Made by a program: the position numbers and the translations under genes. A DNA stretch of 64,000 nucleotides, taken from assembly GCF_002776525.5 (NCBI RefSeq), contig NC_045439.1, positions 158,036,087-158,100,086 of the forward strand, given 5' to 3'. Each line of letters starts with the position of its first letter. Position 1 is the stretch's first letter. The notes beneath the pieces were generated by a model. That model saw nothing but the letters and a program-made list of their open reading frames with translations. It was not told where the DNA came from and ran no database searches. Positions 1 through 11,639 of the stretch are shown in pieces. This DNA is from Piliocolobus tephrosceles (taxonomy: Eukaryota > Chordata > Mammalia > Primates > Cercopithecidae).

Positions 1-200
1 ACGCTTCTGCTACCAGGAAATACCTCCAAAGCGAATGAGGTATTGGCTGCAAGCTTTTCATGTGTTCCTGGCTCCTGTGTGACTGAGGCCCCAGATACAG
101 GCAGACATTTCCTGTTTCCTGACATATTGTGAGTGCTCACACTTGCGTGCCTTGGTATGTGTGGCTCTTTCGTCCGCGCACATCTTCCCCGTTTGCCTTC
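1..200. other. Unique non-coding sequence
   Basis: No repeat, exon or domain recognised. It ends at the target-site copy of the first Alu. Confidence 0.4.
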
Positions 201-207
201 CCAGCAA

Positions 208-511
208 TTTTTTTTTTTTTTTTTTTTGAGACAGAGTTTAGTTCTTGTAGCCCAGGCTGGAGTGCAATGGTGTGATCTTGGCTCACCGCAACCTCCACCT
301 CCCGGGTTCAAGCGATTCTCCTGCCTCAGCCTCCCAAGTAACTGGGGTTACAGGTGCCCACCACCACGCCCAGCTGTTTTTCTGTATTTTTAGTAAAGAC
401 GGGTTTCACCATGTTGGCCAGGCTGGTCTCAAGCTCCTGACCTGAGGTGATCCACCCACCTCAGCCTCCCAGAGTGCTGGGATTACAGGCGTGAGTCACT
501 GGGCCAGGCCA
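208..511 (-). mobile_element. Alu, full-length, antisense (AluS-like)
   Basis: A T-run at 208-227 is the complement of the poly-A tail. It is followed by the complement of both Alu arms and ends at the complement of the GGCC 5' end. CCAGCAA occurs at 201-207 and again at 512-518, which fits a target-site duplication. The 86-codon frame crossing the left border is antisense Alu sequence, not a gene. Confidence 0.93.
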
Positions 512-518
512 CCAGCAA

Positions 519-1035
519 ATTTTTGCTCACTCCACAGCATCATTTCAAATGTAACTTCCTGTGACACCTTCCACAGTCCACTAGGCAGTGACCACATTCA
601 CATGTATAGAAGCATACTTTGGCTCTTTCTCTTTTACATTTTATTATAATTATAATTCCTTAGTATGCTAAGCCCTGGTTTTACATTTCATGCCACAGCA
701 GATGCTGCTGGTGCCCTGCCTGTCCAAAGGCCACTTCCTGCACACACCTGAGGTTGTTTGCCTGAATGCTATGTGCTGGTGTTGGGTATATACTTGAACC
801 ACACACAGGGCAAGCCAGAATGTCAGGGTCCAGAAGCAACCCTCAGCCAGAGAAGCTGGTGGGGGGTGGGTAGGTGAGCACTCACGCTCCGCACCCTTGA
901 GTAGGATGACTATGAGCATACTCAGAGTCTCGTCCCAGAATGGGCCCCTGGCGGTCCCCAACTCATACATGTCCCTAGCGCCTAGGTCAATGCTTGACTT
1001 CAATTAGGTTCTGAATAAATCTTTGATTAATAAAA
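519..1035. other. Unique non-coding sequence
   Basis: No repeat family, splice-flanked exon or RNA gene recognised. A 111-codon minus-strand frame at 668-1003 has no recognisable domain. Confidence 0.4.
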
Positions 1036-1039
1036 TCAG

Positions 1040-1145
1040 CCCTGAAGTTGATCATAAATTCATTCAGATATTCATGTATGCAATGAACATTTCTGGAAGA
1101 TCTATCAGATTTCAGCCACTGTGCTAGATGCAACGTCATATATTT
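1040..1145 (+). repeat. MIR/L2-like fragment (weak)
   Basis: A stretch with ATTCATTCA, then GAACATTT, then CACTGTGCTAGATGC resembles the common L2/MIR segment about attending a growing list of mammalian-wide repeats. It is heavily diverged. Confidence 0.3.
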
Positions 1146-1204
1146 GAGTCATCATTTTAAAGAGACTAAACCATAATATCGGAGATAATACATACAAAAC
1201 ATAA

Positions 1205-1560
1205 TATTAGTATAGTTATCTATCTTGGTGTAACAAATTACCCCAAAATTTAGCAGCTTAAAACAACCATTTATCATCCTACATACTTCCTCTGGGTCAG
1301 GATCCACACGTGGCTTGGCTGGAACCCTCTAGCTCAGGGTCTCCCATGGGGTTGTATTTCAGTTGTCGGCTGGCACCGCATCATCTGAAGGCTGGGCCGG
1401 GGCAGGGGGTCCAATTTCAAGGCAGCCACTCACATCGCCGGCAAGCTGGTGCTGGCTGCTAAGAGGAGGCTCAGTTCTTCCATGGGCCTCTCCATAGTCT
1501 GCACACATTTGCTAACATGGATTTTAAGTAACTTGGGGAAAATGTGTCCTCTCGGCTCTC
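1205..1560 (-). mobile_element. MLT1-like MaLR LTR fragment, antisense
   Basis: TGTAACAAATTACCCC followed by CTTAAAACAACCATTTAT is the complement of the 3' end seen in many MLT1-type LTRs (GGTAATTTGTTA). The downstream CATCTGAAGGCTGG and GGCCTCTCCATAG motifs belong to the same repeat. The copy is old and truncated, so the subfamily is not assigned. Confidence 0.5.
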
Positions 1561-1849
1561 AGCTTTGCTCTGTCACCCTCTTGGTACCTTGACTTGAGGA
1601 AGAAGTCAATAAGCAGTATCCCACGACTTTCCCTTGTTGATCACTCACTGGGAAGTAAAAATCCCTTATGCACAAAGACAAGAATGTTAGAGGTATGGAA
1701 CCACTCAGCTCCACACTCCTGGGTAAGTTAGGATTTCCTGCAGAGCCAGGGAGAAGCCCTCCTATTTCCTCATTCTTGCCATACCAGCAGCCAATCACCT
1801 GGGCAGTGAATCACTGGAAGTGGCTGAGCACGTGGGTGCTAGCTTGGCC

Positions 1850-2010
1850 AGCTGCCAGCTATTTGACTTTGGGGAGGTTATTTAGCTCTCTGCCTCAGTT
1901 TCCCCATGTGCAAACTGGGGATGATAATAGCACCTTGGGAAGCATCCCTACTGCTCAGCAGTGTTCTGGTGTTCAGGTCTTTTTTGAGGCTATGGAGATA
2001 CTAAAATCAA
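1850..2010 (+). repeat. MIR element
   Basis: The tRNA-derived MIR core is visible: GGTTATTTAGCTCTCTGCC, CTCAGTTTCCCCATGTGC, and AACTGGGGATGATAATAGCA. Divergence is typical of this ancient SINE. Confidence 0.75.
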
Positions 2011-2925
2011 AAGGGTTCTTAGAATGAGATATTCAGTTCCACTTGAATGAGGACTGGGGATAGATGAACAGCGAGACTGATATGAGCTGAGTGGTGGCAG
2101 AGCTGAGGAAGTCTGGATACCCAGAAGGCAGAGGAGGGAAGGCAATGGAAAGGAGAGTGGCAAGCTAGCAGGGCGAGAGTGGCAGCTACTGAGGCATACT
2201 CCTGAGAGCAGACCACTTGCCTGGGCTGCTCAGTGGGTGGAGTGGCAGGCATGCTGGCCTGTGGGGATCCTGGCAGGGGGTGGGTTCTGGGTGCAGCCAC
2301 ATAGACTTTTTGGGACAAGTGTGAAGGGGCTTGAGAATGCAGAACTCATTCAGGCTTTAGGGTGGCTTTGGAGAAGCCTGAGGGAGTGTTGGTGTTCTTG
2401 CTCCAACATCCATCATTGTGCCTGGAAGACGCTGGGGCTAGCATGGGCCTGTGGGCAGAAGATGATAGAGGGAGAGAGTCAGGAGCAGCATTCAGAGGAG
2501 TGATCACTGGGCACGCTCTTCCAAGCTGTCCCTTCTTCCCAGCAGTGTGAAGTCCCAGATGTGCCAATTGTTTAAGAGGTGCCCATATGTTAATTAATTA
2601 TATTAGTATTGTTAGCTACTTTATAGTTGAGATCTGCACTGGGAAAGCACTGATGAGGCCTGTTTCATGCACTGCTTCTAGTCCTAACATTGCAATGCCC
2701 AGATAGGAACAAGACACTTGAGCCTATATAGTTACAGAGCTTACGGGATGCCTCTGGCTCACCTGCAGCCACCTCAGGTGACTAGCTTGAGGAAAAGACC
2801 AGACACTGCCTTGGGTCTAAATGAGAAGAAACCAGAAAGTCAGCAGCAAAGGCCCCACTTGGCAGAGGTGATAAATTCAGGTCCCAAAGCTGGAGCTCCT
2901 TGCTTTGTCTTACGAGTAAGTCATG
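2011..2925. other. Unique non-coding sequence
   Basis: GC-moderate sequence with overlapping short frames on both strands at 2019-2567. None has a domain, and none dominates the others, so no exon is called. Confidence 0.35.
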
Positions 2926-2934
2926 CCGGACCCA

Positions 2935-3020
2935 TGCATTGATTGACACAAACATCCACAGGGCATCTTTTGTGTACCAGGCTCTGGACCAGACTTCTGG
3001 TAGTAGAGACAGATGAGTGA
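2935..3020 (+). repeat. MIR-like fragment (weak)
   Basis: TGTGTACCAGGCTCTGGACC resembles the MIR segment TGTGCCAGGCACTG. The rest is too diverged to extend. Confidence 0.3.
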
Positions 3021-3415
3021 CTACGTATTCAAAATGCGTTGTGCTCAGTGGAGTAGATGTTTGCGGGACATGAGGTGGAGCGGGCAGCAGCCCTGAAGGA
3101 GACTTGTTGGAGCATCAAGTTGCAAGAAACTGACCCCCAAACAGGTCTTTGAAAGGAGAATGGCAATTTGACACTAGGCAAGGAGGAAAAGGTCTTATCA
3201 GTAAGAGGATCAGTAACATGAAAGTTGCTGGATAAGCTTGGGAATTACAAAGTGTTGAGAATTCACTTGATGTTGAGGTGGAGGTGAAGCGATGATTCAA
3301 TGTAGAAGGCTGAGGACGCTGCTGGCCGGATCACAGGGACTTCTTCTTGCCACGGACAGAGAACTATTGTGCAAATCAGTTGTCTAAACAAAACAAAAAT
3401 ATCTGCAGGAGGACC
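3021..3415. other. Unique non-coding sequence
   Basis: Nothing recognised between the MIR-like fragment and the L1 3' end. Confidence 0.35.
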
Positions 3416-3417
3416 AG

Positions 3418-3690
3418 AAAGCCAGAGACCACATGTTCTCACTTATAAGTGGGAGCCCAACATTGGGTACTCATGGACATAAAGATTGGAAGGATAGACA
3501 CTGCAGACTCCTAGAGGCAGGAGGGAAGGGAGGGAGCAAGGATTGAAAAACTACGCACCGGGGACTATACTCAGTACCTGGGGGAGGGCATCATACCCGA
3601 AACCTCAGCACCACACAATATACCCAGTAACAAACCTGCGCATGTACCACCTGAATGTAAAATAAACATTGAGCGTATTAAAAAGAAATT
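3418..3690 (+). mobile_element. L1 3' end, 5'-truncated, sense (primate L1)
   Basis: Contains the end of ORF2 and the 3' UTR: CCACATGTTCTCACTTATAA, GTGGGAGC, GGACATAAAG, then AACAAACCTGCGCATGTACC and AATAAA near the tail. These are the canonical last 300 bases of L1PA/L1PB elements. Only the 3' end is present, as is usual for truncated insertions. Confidence 0.85.
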
Positions 3691-3780
3691 CTGAGGTACT
3701 GCCCTTAACCACTTTCACTTGTGTTAGAGTTATTTAACTGAATGTTAAACTATTTTGTGTTTAAATAAATGTAATAACTA

Positions 3781-4553
3781 CAGTTGACCCTTGAACAACA
3801 TGACCCATGAAGAAAAATTCTTTTACACGGATTTTCAGTAGAGTGCCACTTTTACATGGATTTTCTTTTTTTTTTTTTTTTTTCTGAGACGGAGTCTCGC
3901 TCTGTCCCCCAGGCTGGAGTGCAGTGGCTGGATCTCAGCTCACTGCAAGCTCTGCCTCCTGGGTTCCTGCCATTCTCCTGCCTCAGCCTCCCGAGTAGCT
4001 GGGACTACAGGCGCCCGCCACCTCGCCCGGCTAGTTTTTTTGTATTTTTAAGTAGAGACGGGGTTTCACTGTGTTAGCCAGGATGGTCTCGATCTCCTGA
4101 CCTCGTGATCCGCCCGTCTCGGCCTCCCAAAGTGCTGGGATTACAGGCTTGAGCCACCGCTCCCGGCCTACATGGATTTTCTTCTGCCTCTGCCACCCCT
4201 GAGACAGCAGGACCAATCCTTCCTCTTCCTGCTCCCCCTCAGCCTGCTCAGTGGGAAGACACTGAAGATGAAGACCTTTATGATGATCCGCTTCCTTGTA
4301 ACGAACAGTAAATATAGTTTTTCTTCCTTAAGATTATCTTAGTAACATTTTTTCTAACTTACTTCATTGTAAAAATATTGCATATAATACATATGACACA
4401 AAGTATGGGGTAATTGATTGTTTACATTATCAGTAAGGCTATAGTCAACAGTAGGCTATTAGCAAAGTTTTTGGAGAGTTAGAAGTTATATGTGGATTTT
4501 CAACTAAGCAGAGGGTCAGAGCTCCAACCCCCATGTTGCTCAAGGATCAATTG
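3781..4553 (+). mobile_element. Tigger-type DNA transposon remnant (MER44/Tigger7-like), split by an Alu
   Basis: The left end CAGTTGACCCTTGAACAACA (3781) is mirrored by the right end TGTTGCTCAAGGATCAATTG (ending 4553), forming terminal inverted repeats. A TA dinucleotide, the TcMar target, precedes the left end; on the right the expected TA reads CA. Internal sequence includes GATGAAGACCTTTATGATGA. No transposase frame survives. The Alu at 3868-4168 interrupts it. Confidence 0.75.
3868..4168 (-). mobile_element. AluY, AluYRa-like (Old World monkey lineage), antisense
   Basis: Full length with a long T-run. A 15-bp duplication TACATGGATTTTCTT lies at 3853-3867 and 4169-4183. On the element's own strand it shows GGCTCAAGCCTG, GAGACGGGCGGATCAC, CTAGCCGGGCGAGGTGG and GATCCAGCCACTGC. 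These depart from human AluY and match the Cercopithecid AluYRa pattern as I know it. It is one of the youngest insertions here and sits inside an older Tigger element. Confidence 0.9.
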
Positions 4554-6820
4554 CAATTTAAATAATACTATTAAATATATATTTAATAGCATATATTGTG
4601 TATACATATATTTATATATCTGAAATATATATACACATTTGTAAACATTCAAAAATAGATATCTTATATTTTGTTAATATTTTACAACATAGTCATAAAA
4701 TAAAAGGTGAAAAATATAGTGTTCACCAGTTACACCTACACCTTGACCCTATTCCCCTGCTGTGTTCCCTCTTCATTGGTGCATTTGATTGTAAAGCCAA
4801 TCATTTGCCATGTTTTGCAGAGAGGAGAGAATGAAGATAAGACCCTCCCATAGCACCTCCTGTGGCCAAAACATGGTCACCAACATTTGGGAAATATTTT
4901 TGCTAGATCAAATTACACTTTAAGTAAGTGCTAAATGTATTACTTTTCCATCACGTTCTTCTCTCAGAGTTTCCTCATGCATTGTGGAACCTGGGTGCAA
5001 AGAGGCCAGAGTCAGAGTCTATGGGCTGGATGTGGGGAATGTTTCCAGAGCAGTGCACAGGTGGGGAGCAGCCCTGCTGAAGCCTCACTGACCCCCAAAG
5101 GCAGTGCTTGTCATGCCCCTGTTGGGAAAGACTTAAATCCTGTCTCCTCAAAGCACTAACAACCAAGCCTAAGCATGAGTGTGGTTTCTATTTCCATTAA
5201 AATGTACTTTTTTGCACCTGGCTACGTTAAGGCTCTGCCGTGTGGAATGTGATAGGCCCAGCTGAGCATGCTGTTCACCCATGCCTGAGAGCCTGGACAA
5301 GGAGACCAGTCACCTGGGGGTGACACATGGTGCATGGCTCTCCAAGCTGCTCATTCCCAGGCCATCCATCTGGAGCAAATAAGCAATAATGATGTTAGGA
5401 AAGGAAGTCTTTCAGTAAGTGCCTCAGGAATTCTCAACAGGCCTCCACGAAGATAAGATTACAAACATGTATATCCATAAACACACATCATGGCTTAAAA
5501 TTTTTCTCCCAGTAGAGAGCCTCAACAGTAGATGTATTTAGACAAATCTTTTCTGTGGGAATACACTACTTCTGCTCTGGAGAAATAAATATCAAATGCA
5601 GTCTAATGAAACTGCATTAGGGAAACAAAGCATCAGGGAAAAGGAAAAACCAGGAATGAGAATAGATTAGGGGTTTGTGCTTCTCAGATGCAAAAGAGAG
5701 AGCCAGTCCCCTTTGAGTGCTATCTGTCTGGCATCTGCTTTATTTCATCCTGTTAGTGAGATTTGAAGGAATAGAAAAGTGATTTCATGTTAATAGGATT
5801 GGACAAGACAGCATTATCTAGGATGGCATTTTCCTTAGCTGAGGTTATGGGCACTTCTTATTGCAGTCAGTTCATTTATATTTTAAACACCTGCAAGATT
5901 ACAGTGAAATGAACTCCTTCTTAATCATCATTATGGGGAATGAATAAATACATGCATTTATCTTGCACCAGGTAATTGGCTGTGAAGCATTCTGTGATCC
6001 TTTCATTAGGGTGATGAGATCCAAAAATAGATGGCAAGTATGTTTATTAGAAACTATCAAGCCCACCTGAGGTGTAAAAAAGCCTGTAAATGCAGTGGTT
6101 TGCAGCAATTGTGTGCGTGTGTGTGTGCATGCATGTGCATGCATGTGGGTTTTGGAGGGAGCAGCAAGGAGGAAAAAAGCAAGAACTACCTCATTTTTCT
6201 ACCTGCCTTAGATCCCCTTCTGTGAAATGAAACAAAAAGTTTAAAAAGATGTATTTCAGTATTTTAAATACTGTTCCAGCCATACTTACATATGCTAGTC
6301 TCATATCTGTCCTATATAAGCACTCTGCGAATTTTAGAACACTATATAATTTCATAGGCTCTATAATGCTTTGATTAATTAACAATTAATACTTTAATTA
6401 GCACATTGTAGTCTGTAATATAAAATGTGATTATCCATAACAGTCAATCTTGGATCATTAAATTGGCCTAACCAGAACAACAAAAAAAGCAATTAAACAG
6501 TGTAATTCACCCTCTTCGGAAAATCCTTGAGGGGGTTTCTCCACTCTTTCCTCTAGTGTTCCAGTTTGAGATCCTGTTGAGTACATCTAGTCTTGTTTCC
6601 ATGAGCTCCTCTTTGGCCAGCATTACCTGCCATATTGAAATACTGCATCACTTTAGTTGCGGATTAGGCTTTGGCTAATTATAATGGTATATTCAGAGCT
6701 CTGACTTGGATCCTAGTAAGAGTGACAGTATGGAAGGCAGAATGTTGGTTCCCCATGATTCTAACCCCTCCAACCTGGTGATACATCTATGAATATGTCA
6801 AGATGGCAACATAAAAACAT
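4554..6820. other. Mostly unique sequence with AT-rich stretches
   Basis: No gene recognised. AT-rich simple sequence with TATA runs occupies about 4565-4690, and a TG/CATG repeat lies at about 6110-6150. The 5740-6760 part is AT-rich and resembles no repeat I know. The short frames here have no domains. Confidence 0.35.
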
Positions 6821-6827
6821 GAATACA

Positions 6828-7120
6828 GTCTGGGCGCAGTGACTCATACCTGTATTCCCAGCACTTTTGGAGGCTGAGGCAGGAGGATCGCTTGAGCCCG
6901 GGAGTTCGAGACTATCCTGAGCAAAATGGCGATACCTCGTTGCTACAAAAAATACAAAAATTAGCAGGGCCTGGTGGCATGCGCCCCGGCTGCTCAGGAG
7001 GCTCGAGATGGGAGATGGTCTGAGCCCAGGAGATAGAGGCCTGCACCACTGCACTCCAGCCTGGGCGACAGAGTGAGACTCTGTCTCCAAAAAGAAAAAT
7101 GAAAAATAAAAAAGAAGAAT
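6828..7120 (+). mobile_element. Alu, old (AluJ-like), sense
   Basis: Starts CTGGGCGCAGTGACTCA, with GAGGATCGCTTGAGCCCGGG typical of the AluJ class. It ends in an A-rich tail near 7090-7120. Numerous point changes support an old insertion. No clean target-site duplication was identified. Confidence 0.88.
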
Positions 7121-8345
7121 ATAGAATTCAGTACCTGGAAGTGGTGTCCTATTACAATAAATTCCTAAAAATGTGAACATGAATTTGGAATTGGGCAGTG
7201 AGCAGAGGCTGAAACCATTTTGAGAAGCCTGATAGAAAAGGCATATATTGCCTTCCACAGACAGTAAAGATACATATTTGAAGGGTTCTGGTAGTGAGAA
7301 CTCAGAAGGAAGTGAAAGACCGTAAATTCTCTTAGAGAGTGGCCATGTCACCACAAGCATACTGTAGAAATGTGGAGAGATTTCACAGACTGGACTTTGA
7401 GAATGCTGCCTGTGAGGACTTAGCAGAAAATAAAGAAATGTTATTAAAGGGCCAGGCGCAGTGTCTCACGCCTGTAATCCCAGCACTTTGGGAGGCCGAA
7501 ATGGGCAGATCACGAGGTCAGAGACCATCCTGGCTAACATGGTGAAACCCCGTCTCTACTATAAATACAAAAAATTAGCCAGGCATGGTGGCGGACGCCT
7601 GTAGTCCCAGCTACTTGGGAGGCTGAGGCAGGAGAATGGCGTGAACCTGGGAGGCAGAGCTTGCAGTGAGCTGAGATGGCGCCCCTGCACTCCAGCCTGG
7701 GCGACAGAAGGAGACTCCATCTCAAAACAACAACAACAACAACAACAACAACAAAAACAAAACAAAAAACAAAAAAACCCCGAAATGCTACTGAGAACTG
7801 AAGAGAGGGGATCCATGTTATGCATTGGCAGAGAGCTTGGTAAAATTGTGCCCTGCAGTTACATGAAATGAATAACATATATAACAATCTTTGTTATTTA
7901 GCTGAAGAGATTTCCAAACCAAGTGTTGAAGGCACAACCCAAACTCATCTTGTTGCTTATGATAAAACATGAGAGGAGAGAGATACATTCAGAAAACAAC
8001 TATTAAGCAAAAAGGAACCATGAGTGAATGACTTGGGAAGTGTCAGCCTATCCAGAGAGCAAACACTGCTAAAATGGAGAAAACCACTGTCAGGAATGCA
8101 CACTCTTGAGAAAAACTGAGAGTATGGTTTAAGAAACTTTTGCTAGCGTCTCAAAAGCATTAAAAAATTGACTTTATTTTTGACCATTCAGTGACACAAA
8201 AAGCTTTTGGAAGAGATTGAGAGTGTGTGAAATCAGTAATTGGAACAAATCAAGGAGGAAAAAGTTCAAAAAGTTAACATAATTGTGTCTATGAAAGTGA
8301 GGTGAATGAAGATCACAGAGCGCAACATTTGCCAAATAGAAAATG
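7121..8345 (+). mobile_element. MaLR internal sequence (MLT1-int-like), split by an Alu
   Basis: The segments at 7121-7449 and 7782-8345 resemble the internal region of MLT1/MST MaLR elements: GGAATTGGGCAGTGAGCAGAGGC, GCTGAAGAGATTTCC and AAGTGTTGAAGG, and CTCAAAAGCATTAAAAA. MaLRs are non-autonomous, and no retroviral gene is intact. Neither LTR was found directly attached. Confidence 0.6.
7450..7781 (+). mobile_element. AluY/AluS-like, sense, with CAA-rich tail
   Basis: Complete Alu starting GGCCAGGCGCAGTG and ending in (CAA)n then A-rich sequence (7727-7777). Imperfect direct repeats GAAATGTTATTAAAG (7435-7449) and GAAATGCTACTGAGA (7782-7796) look like a decayed target-site duplication. It interrupts MaLR internal sequence. 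Confidence 0.92.
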
Positions 8346-8469
8346 GTCTATTTAAGTCCAAGATCCAACCCTTTAGCTGCCCTGGAATTGGTACCTTCCT
8401 TGTGTGCATAACACTATAATACTTTTAAAAACTATGTGAAAATGATGGAAACTAAAATTGAAGTAGAAC

Positions 8470-9690
8470 CTTCGTGATTTCTGTTTGTCTTTGGTTTTCA
8501 GTTCTTTGAATATGGTATGTCTCTTTTTTGGGGTATTTATTCTGCTTGATATTTTCTGAGCTTCATGAGTCAGTGGTTTGGGGTCTGTCACTATTTCTGA
8601 AAAATCATAATTGCCCAATTGTTACTTCTTCAAATGTGTCTTCTTTCCTGCTCCATGTTTTCAGCTCTTCTGGGATTCCAATCATTTGTATATGAGAGTG
8701 ATACTGTTGCACAGCTCTTGAAACACCTGTTTTGTTTGATTGTCTTTAGTAATTTTTACTCTTTGCCTTTCAGTTACGGCAATATCTACATCCCTAGCTT
8801 CAGTTTCAGGCACACGAACCTAGGTCTTAGGAGTATGCCTTGCACAATTGTTACAGCCTCACCTCCACTTGGAATGTGATGTCTAGCAGTATTTCTGCTC
8901 CTCTTTTTAGGGTGGAGCTTTATTTATTTTCTTGTTCCCTCTCCCACCTAAGGTGGATTTTTACGAGAGCCCCAAGCTACAGTTTTTCTTGTTGTTTCCC
9001 TTGCAGACTGGCTTTTGTATCATAGGGGAGATAGAGGAGATATTTCGCGGTAGAATTTTATCAGTTGCAGCCCTCTCATTCCTCAGTCAGTATTATGAGG
9101 ATGAGGAAAACCTTCCCAGGAACCTCCCCAGTCATCCCTATGAGTACTTGGTGGGCTTCCTTGTCAGGTGCTGGGGGGACCTGACAGAGAGTAGCAACTG
9201 CCCTCCGTCCACAGCCCCCAGGCACTTCACATCCCTACAGTAGTCCCCTAATGGCTCTTATGGTATCTGTTATTGTCTGCCCCTGAAAAATAAATGTGGG
9301 GGTCCTGTTTCTCCCTGTGGTAGCCTGTGTACATTTTAGTTTAGTGGCTTGACCTCAGTTATCAGTTCTCTGATGGGTTAAGGAAATCATTCCTTGGTCG
9401 TTTGTTCAGCATTTTGGTTTTTGTTGTAAAGGTGAGTGTGAGATTCCCGCTGCTATATCTTGGGGGTGAAACTGGAAGCAAGCATATTGCCTTTCCAGTC
9501 CTTATCGTGATGCAGAAAATGTGTGCCCATCCAAAGAGTCAAGATAGGGTATTAAGAGAAACCACCATCTGTTTGTGTTATACTTGTTATGTAGCACAAG
9601 CATATCCCATTGAATATGGAGAAACATTAATAAACATAGTTTATCAAAAAATTAAAGGCACTCCAGTTTTGTTTTGTTTTTAATGTGCAT
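8470..9690 (-). mobile_element. Old L1 5' region (L1M lineage), antisense, tentative
   Basis: Shares the phrase order found at 31130-31300 and 40850-41000 on the same strand: a pyrimidine-rich GTATTTATTCTGCTTGAT, TTCTCTGAGCTTC, then TACTTCTTCAAA and CTCTTCTGGGATTCCAATCA. I associate this with the complement of 5' UTR/ORF1 regions of L1M elements. Frames of 60-103 codons inside it are not genes. Confidence 0.5.
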
Positions 9691-10145
9691 TGCTTTCAGA
9701 AATTGCATTTTTAAAATTGGATGGTAAATCGTATTTTACTCCTAGAAAGAATGCTACAATTGAGGCTGAGTACCCAAGTAATCATTTAGGATCAAATAAA
9801 TCACAATCATAATGATACACTAACCACTCAACCTTAAATTTCTCTGACCATTTGAAATGGCTAAAGTAGGCTCCAATCCCCCATCCCAAGTAGCCATAAA
9901 TATATTACCCACTCAGTTTATTCTAGATTATGAAGGATATAAAATGATCTATGATGTACCATAGAGTTAACAGCAGAAATCTGAACAGTAGCACAATTAA
10001 ATCTGAATTTAATAAGATATATTAACTAATATATTAATGAACTATGATTTCTCTCAAAATTTAGAAAGACTTCTAATAAATAATTTGTAAAACTTAAATC
10101 TTTTAGTGGTCTCATGAAGTTCAAACTGAGGTTTTCTTTTTCATT
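9691..10145. other. Unique AT-rich sequence
   Basis: No repeat or gene recognised. Confidence 0.35.
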
Positions 10146-10484
10146 TCTTCTTCTTCTTCTTCTTTTTTTTTTTTGAAAGAGACAGAGTCTCACTCTGTCA
10201 CCCAGGCTGGAGTGCCAACGTGTGTCTCGGCTCTCCACCCACTGGGTTCAAGTGATTCTTATGCCTCAGCCTCCCAAGTAGCCAAGTAGCTGGGATTGCA
10301 AGCACGTGCTACCATGCACCAGCATGCACCACCATGTCTGGCTAATTTTCGTATTTTTAGTAGACATGGGGTTTCACCATGTTAGCTAGACAGGTCTCAA
10401 ACTCCTGGCCTCAAATGAGTGATTCACTTGCCTTGACCTCCCAAAGTGGTGGGATTACAGGTCTGAGCCACTCCACCTGGCTGA
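10146..10484 (-). mobile_element. Alu, old, antisense, with (TTC)n
   Basis: (TTC)n at 10146-10162 runs into a T-run and GAGACAGAGTCTCACTCTGTC. The right part carries a small internal duplication around 10278-10335 (AAGTAGCCAAGTAGC and GCACCAGCATGCACCACCATG). It ends CACCTGGCTGAG at about 10484. Confidence 0.85.
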
Positions 10485-10542
10485 GCTTTTCTTTATGTTG
10501 CTAAAAATGCCCTTAAAGTAACATGGCATACTCAATAACTTT

Positions 10543-10580
10543 GTATGTATGTATGTATGTATGTATGTATGTATGTATTT
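10543..10580. repeat. (TATG)n microsatellite
   Basis: About nine GTAT/TATG units grading into TTTA units. It abuts the T-rich end of the following antisense Alu and probably grew from that Alu's A-rich tail. Confidence 0.9.
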
Positions 10581-10585
10581 ATTTA

Positions 10586-10871
10586 TTTTTTAGAGACAGT
10601 GTCTCCTTCTGTCACCCAGGCTGGACTGCAGTGGCACAATCATAGGTCACAGGAACCTATAATCCCTGGGCTCCCATGAGCCTCCTGCCTCAGCGACCTG
10701 AGTAGCTAGAACTACAGACACATGCCACCACGCCCAGCTAATGTAACTTTTTGTAGAGACGAGATTTTGCTATGTTGCCCAGGCTGTTCTTGAAATCCTG
10801 GCCTCAAGTGATGCTCCTGCTTTGGCCTCCTAAAGTGCTGGGATTATAGGTGTGAGCCACCACACCTGGCC
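10586..10871 (-). mobile_element. Alu, old (AluJ-like), antisense
   Basis: Contains the complements of both arms, with GTAGAGACGAGATTTTGC, GCCCAGGCTG and CAAGTGATGCTCC. It ends CACACCTGGCC at 10871. Divergence is high. Confidence 0.88.
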
Positions 10872-11455
10872 GTCAATACTATTCTTCAAAGAGTAGACTG
10901 CATTTTCCTGCAGCACCTTCTCACATCATTAAAGTGAAGAAAGACTGTGGATGTTTATATACTAGGTTTCACAAAAATGGTAAATGAAGCACAGATTTCA
11001 AGCCCAGGGAAGGTTGTATAGCTCATCTACAGAAGCTCCTGCAATCCTCATTAGGGCCAAACCATTTATTATTACTGCCTTGGGAGCTGGACTTTTATAG
11101 GCTGCTTGGGTCCTTTTGGTTCTCAGACTGCTCTGGCGAATGTGTCTGTTGGAATGCAGGTCGGGGGCTGCTGAGTTCTCCCGTTCGTCTGCATCAGCTG
11201 CCCTGGAGCAAGTCACGGTGTTGGCTGTGCACCCAAACCTGGACCAGAGTCTTATAGAATGGCGGAGTGAGGGGGAAGGCAAATTCTCTCCCAAAAAGCA
11301 ATAATACAACTGAACAAAACTTTTGCCAAAACCATCCATTTCAGGACTCAGAAACTGGCCAGAGAGGTACAACAAATTTATATGAGTTTATTCATGAAAG
11401 ACTGCTTTCAAGTAATAACAGTAGAAATTTGTGATATGTTAGCCTGGGATTTCTC
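10872..11455. other. Unrecognised sequence with several CpG sites
   Basis: The segment 11040-11310 is less AT-rich than its surroundings and has an uninterrupted 125-codon minus-strand frame (10998-11375). The frame is rich in Ser, Ala and Arg and has no domain I recognise; no splice context or conservation can be shown. It could be an unrecognised LTR or unique sequence. Confidence 0.3.
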
Positions 11456-11499
11456 TCACTTTATGTTAAACTTGACAGGCAAAGACCCCAAAGAAACTG

Positions 11500-11605
11500 C
11501 CATATATATATATCTTATATATGTATAGCATATATATATCTCATATATGTATAGCATATATATCATATATATCTCATAATATGTATAACATATATATATG
11601 TTCAA
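11500..11605. repeat. TA-rich tandem repeat
   Basis: Three to four imperfect units of roughly 30-37 bp built on ATATATCTCATATATGTATA and TAGCAT. It produces Tyr/Ile-rich spurious frames. Confidence 0.8.
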
Positions 11606-11639
11606 AGAACTCAAGGAAAGGAAATAGGAACGTATGAAG

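Noticed and set aside
133..393. 86-codon plus-strand frame
   Set aside because: Most of it is antisense Alu sequence; such frames recur at every antisense Alu, for example 3856-4077, 17792-18154 and 61967-62236.
6761..7360. 199-codon minus-strand frame, the longest without N or microsatellite
   Set aside because: It is the complement of the AluJ at 6828-7120 plus MaLR internal sequence.
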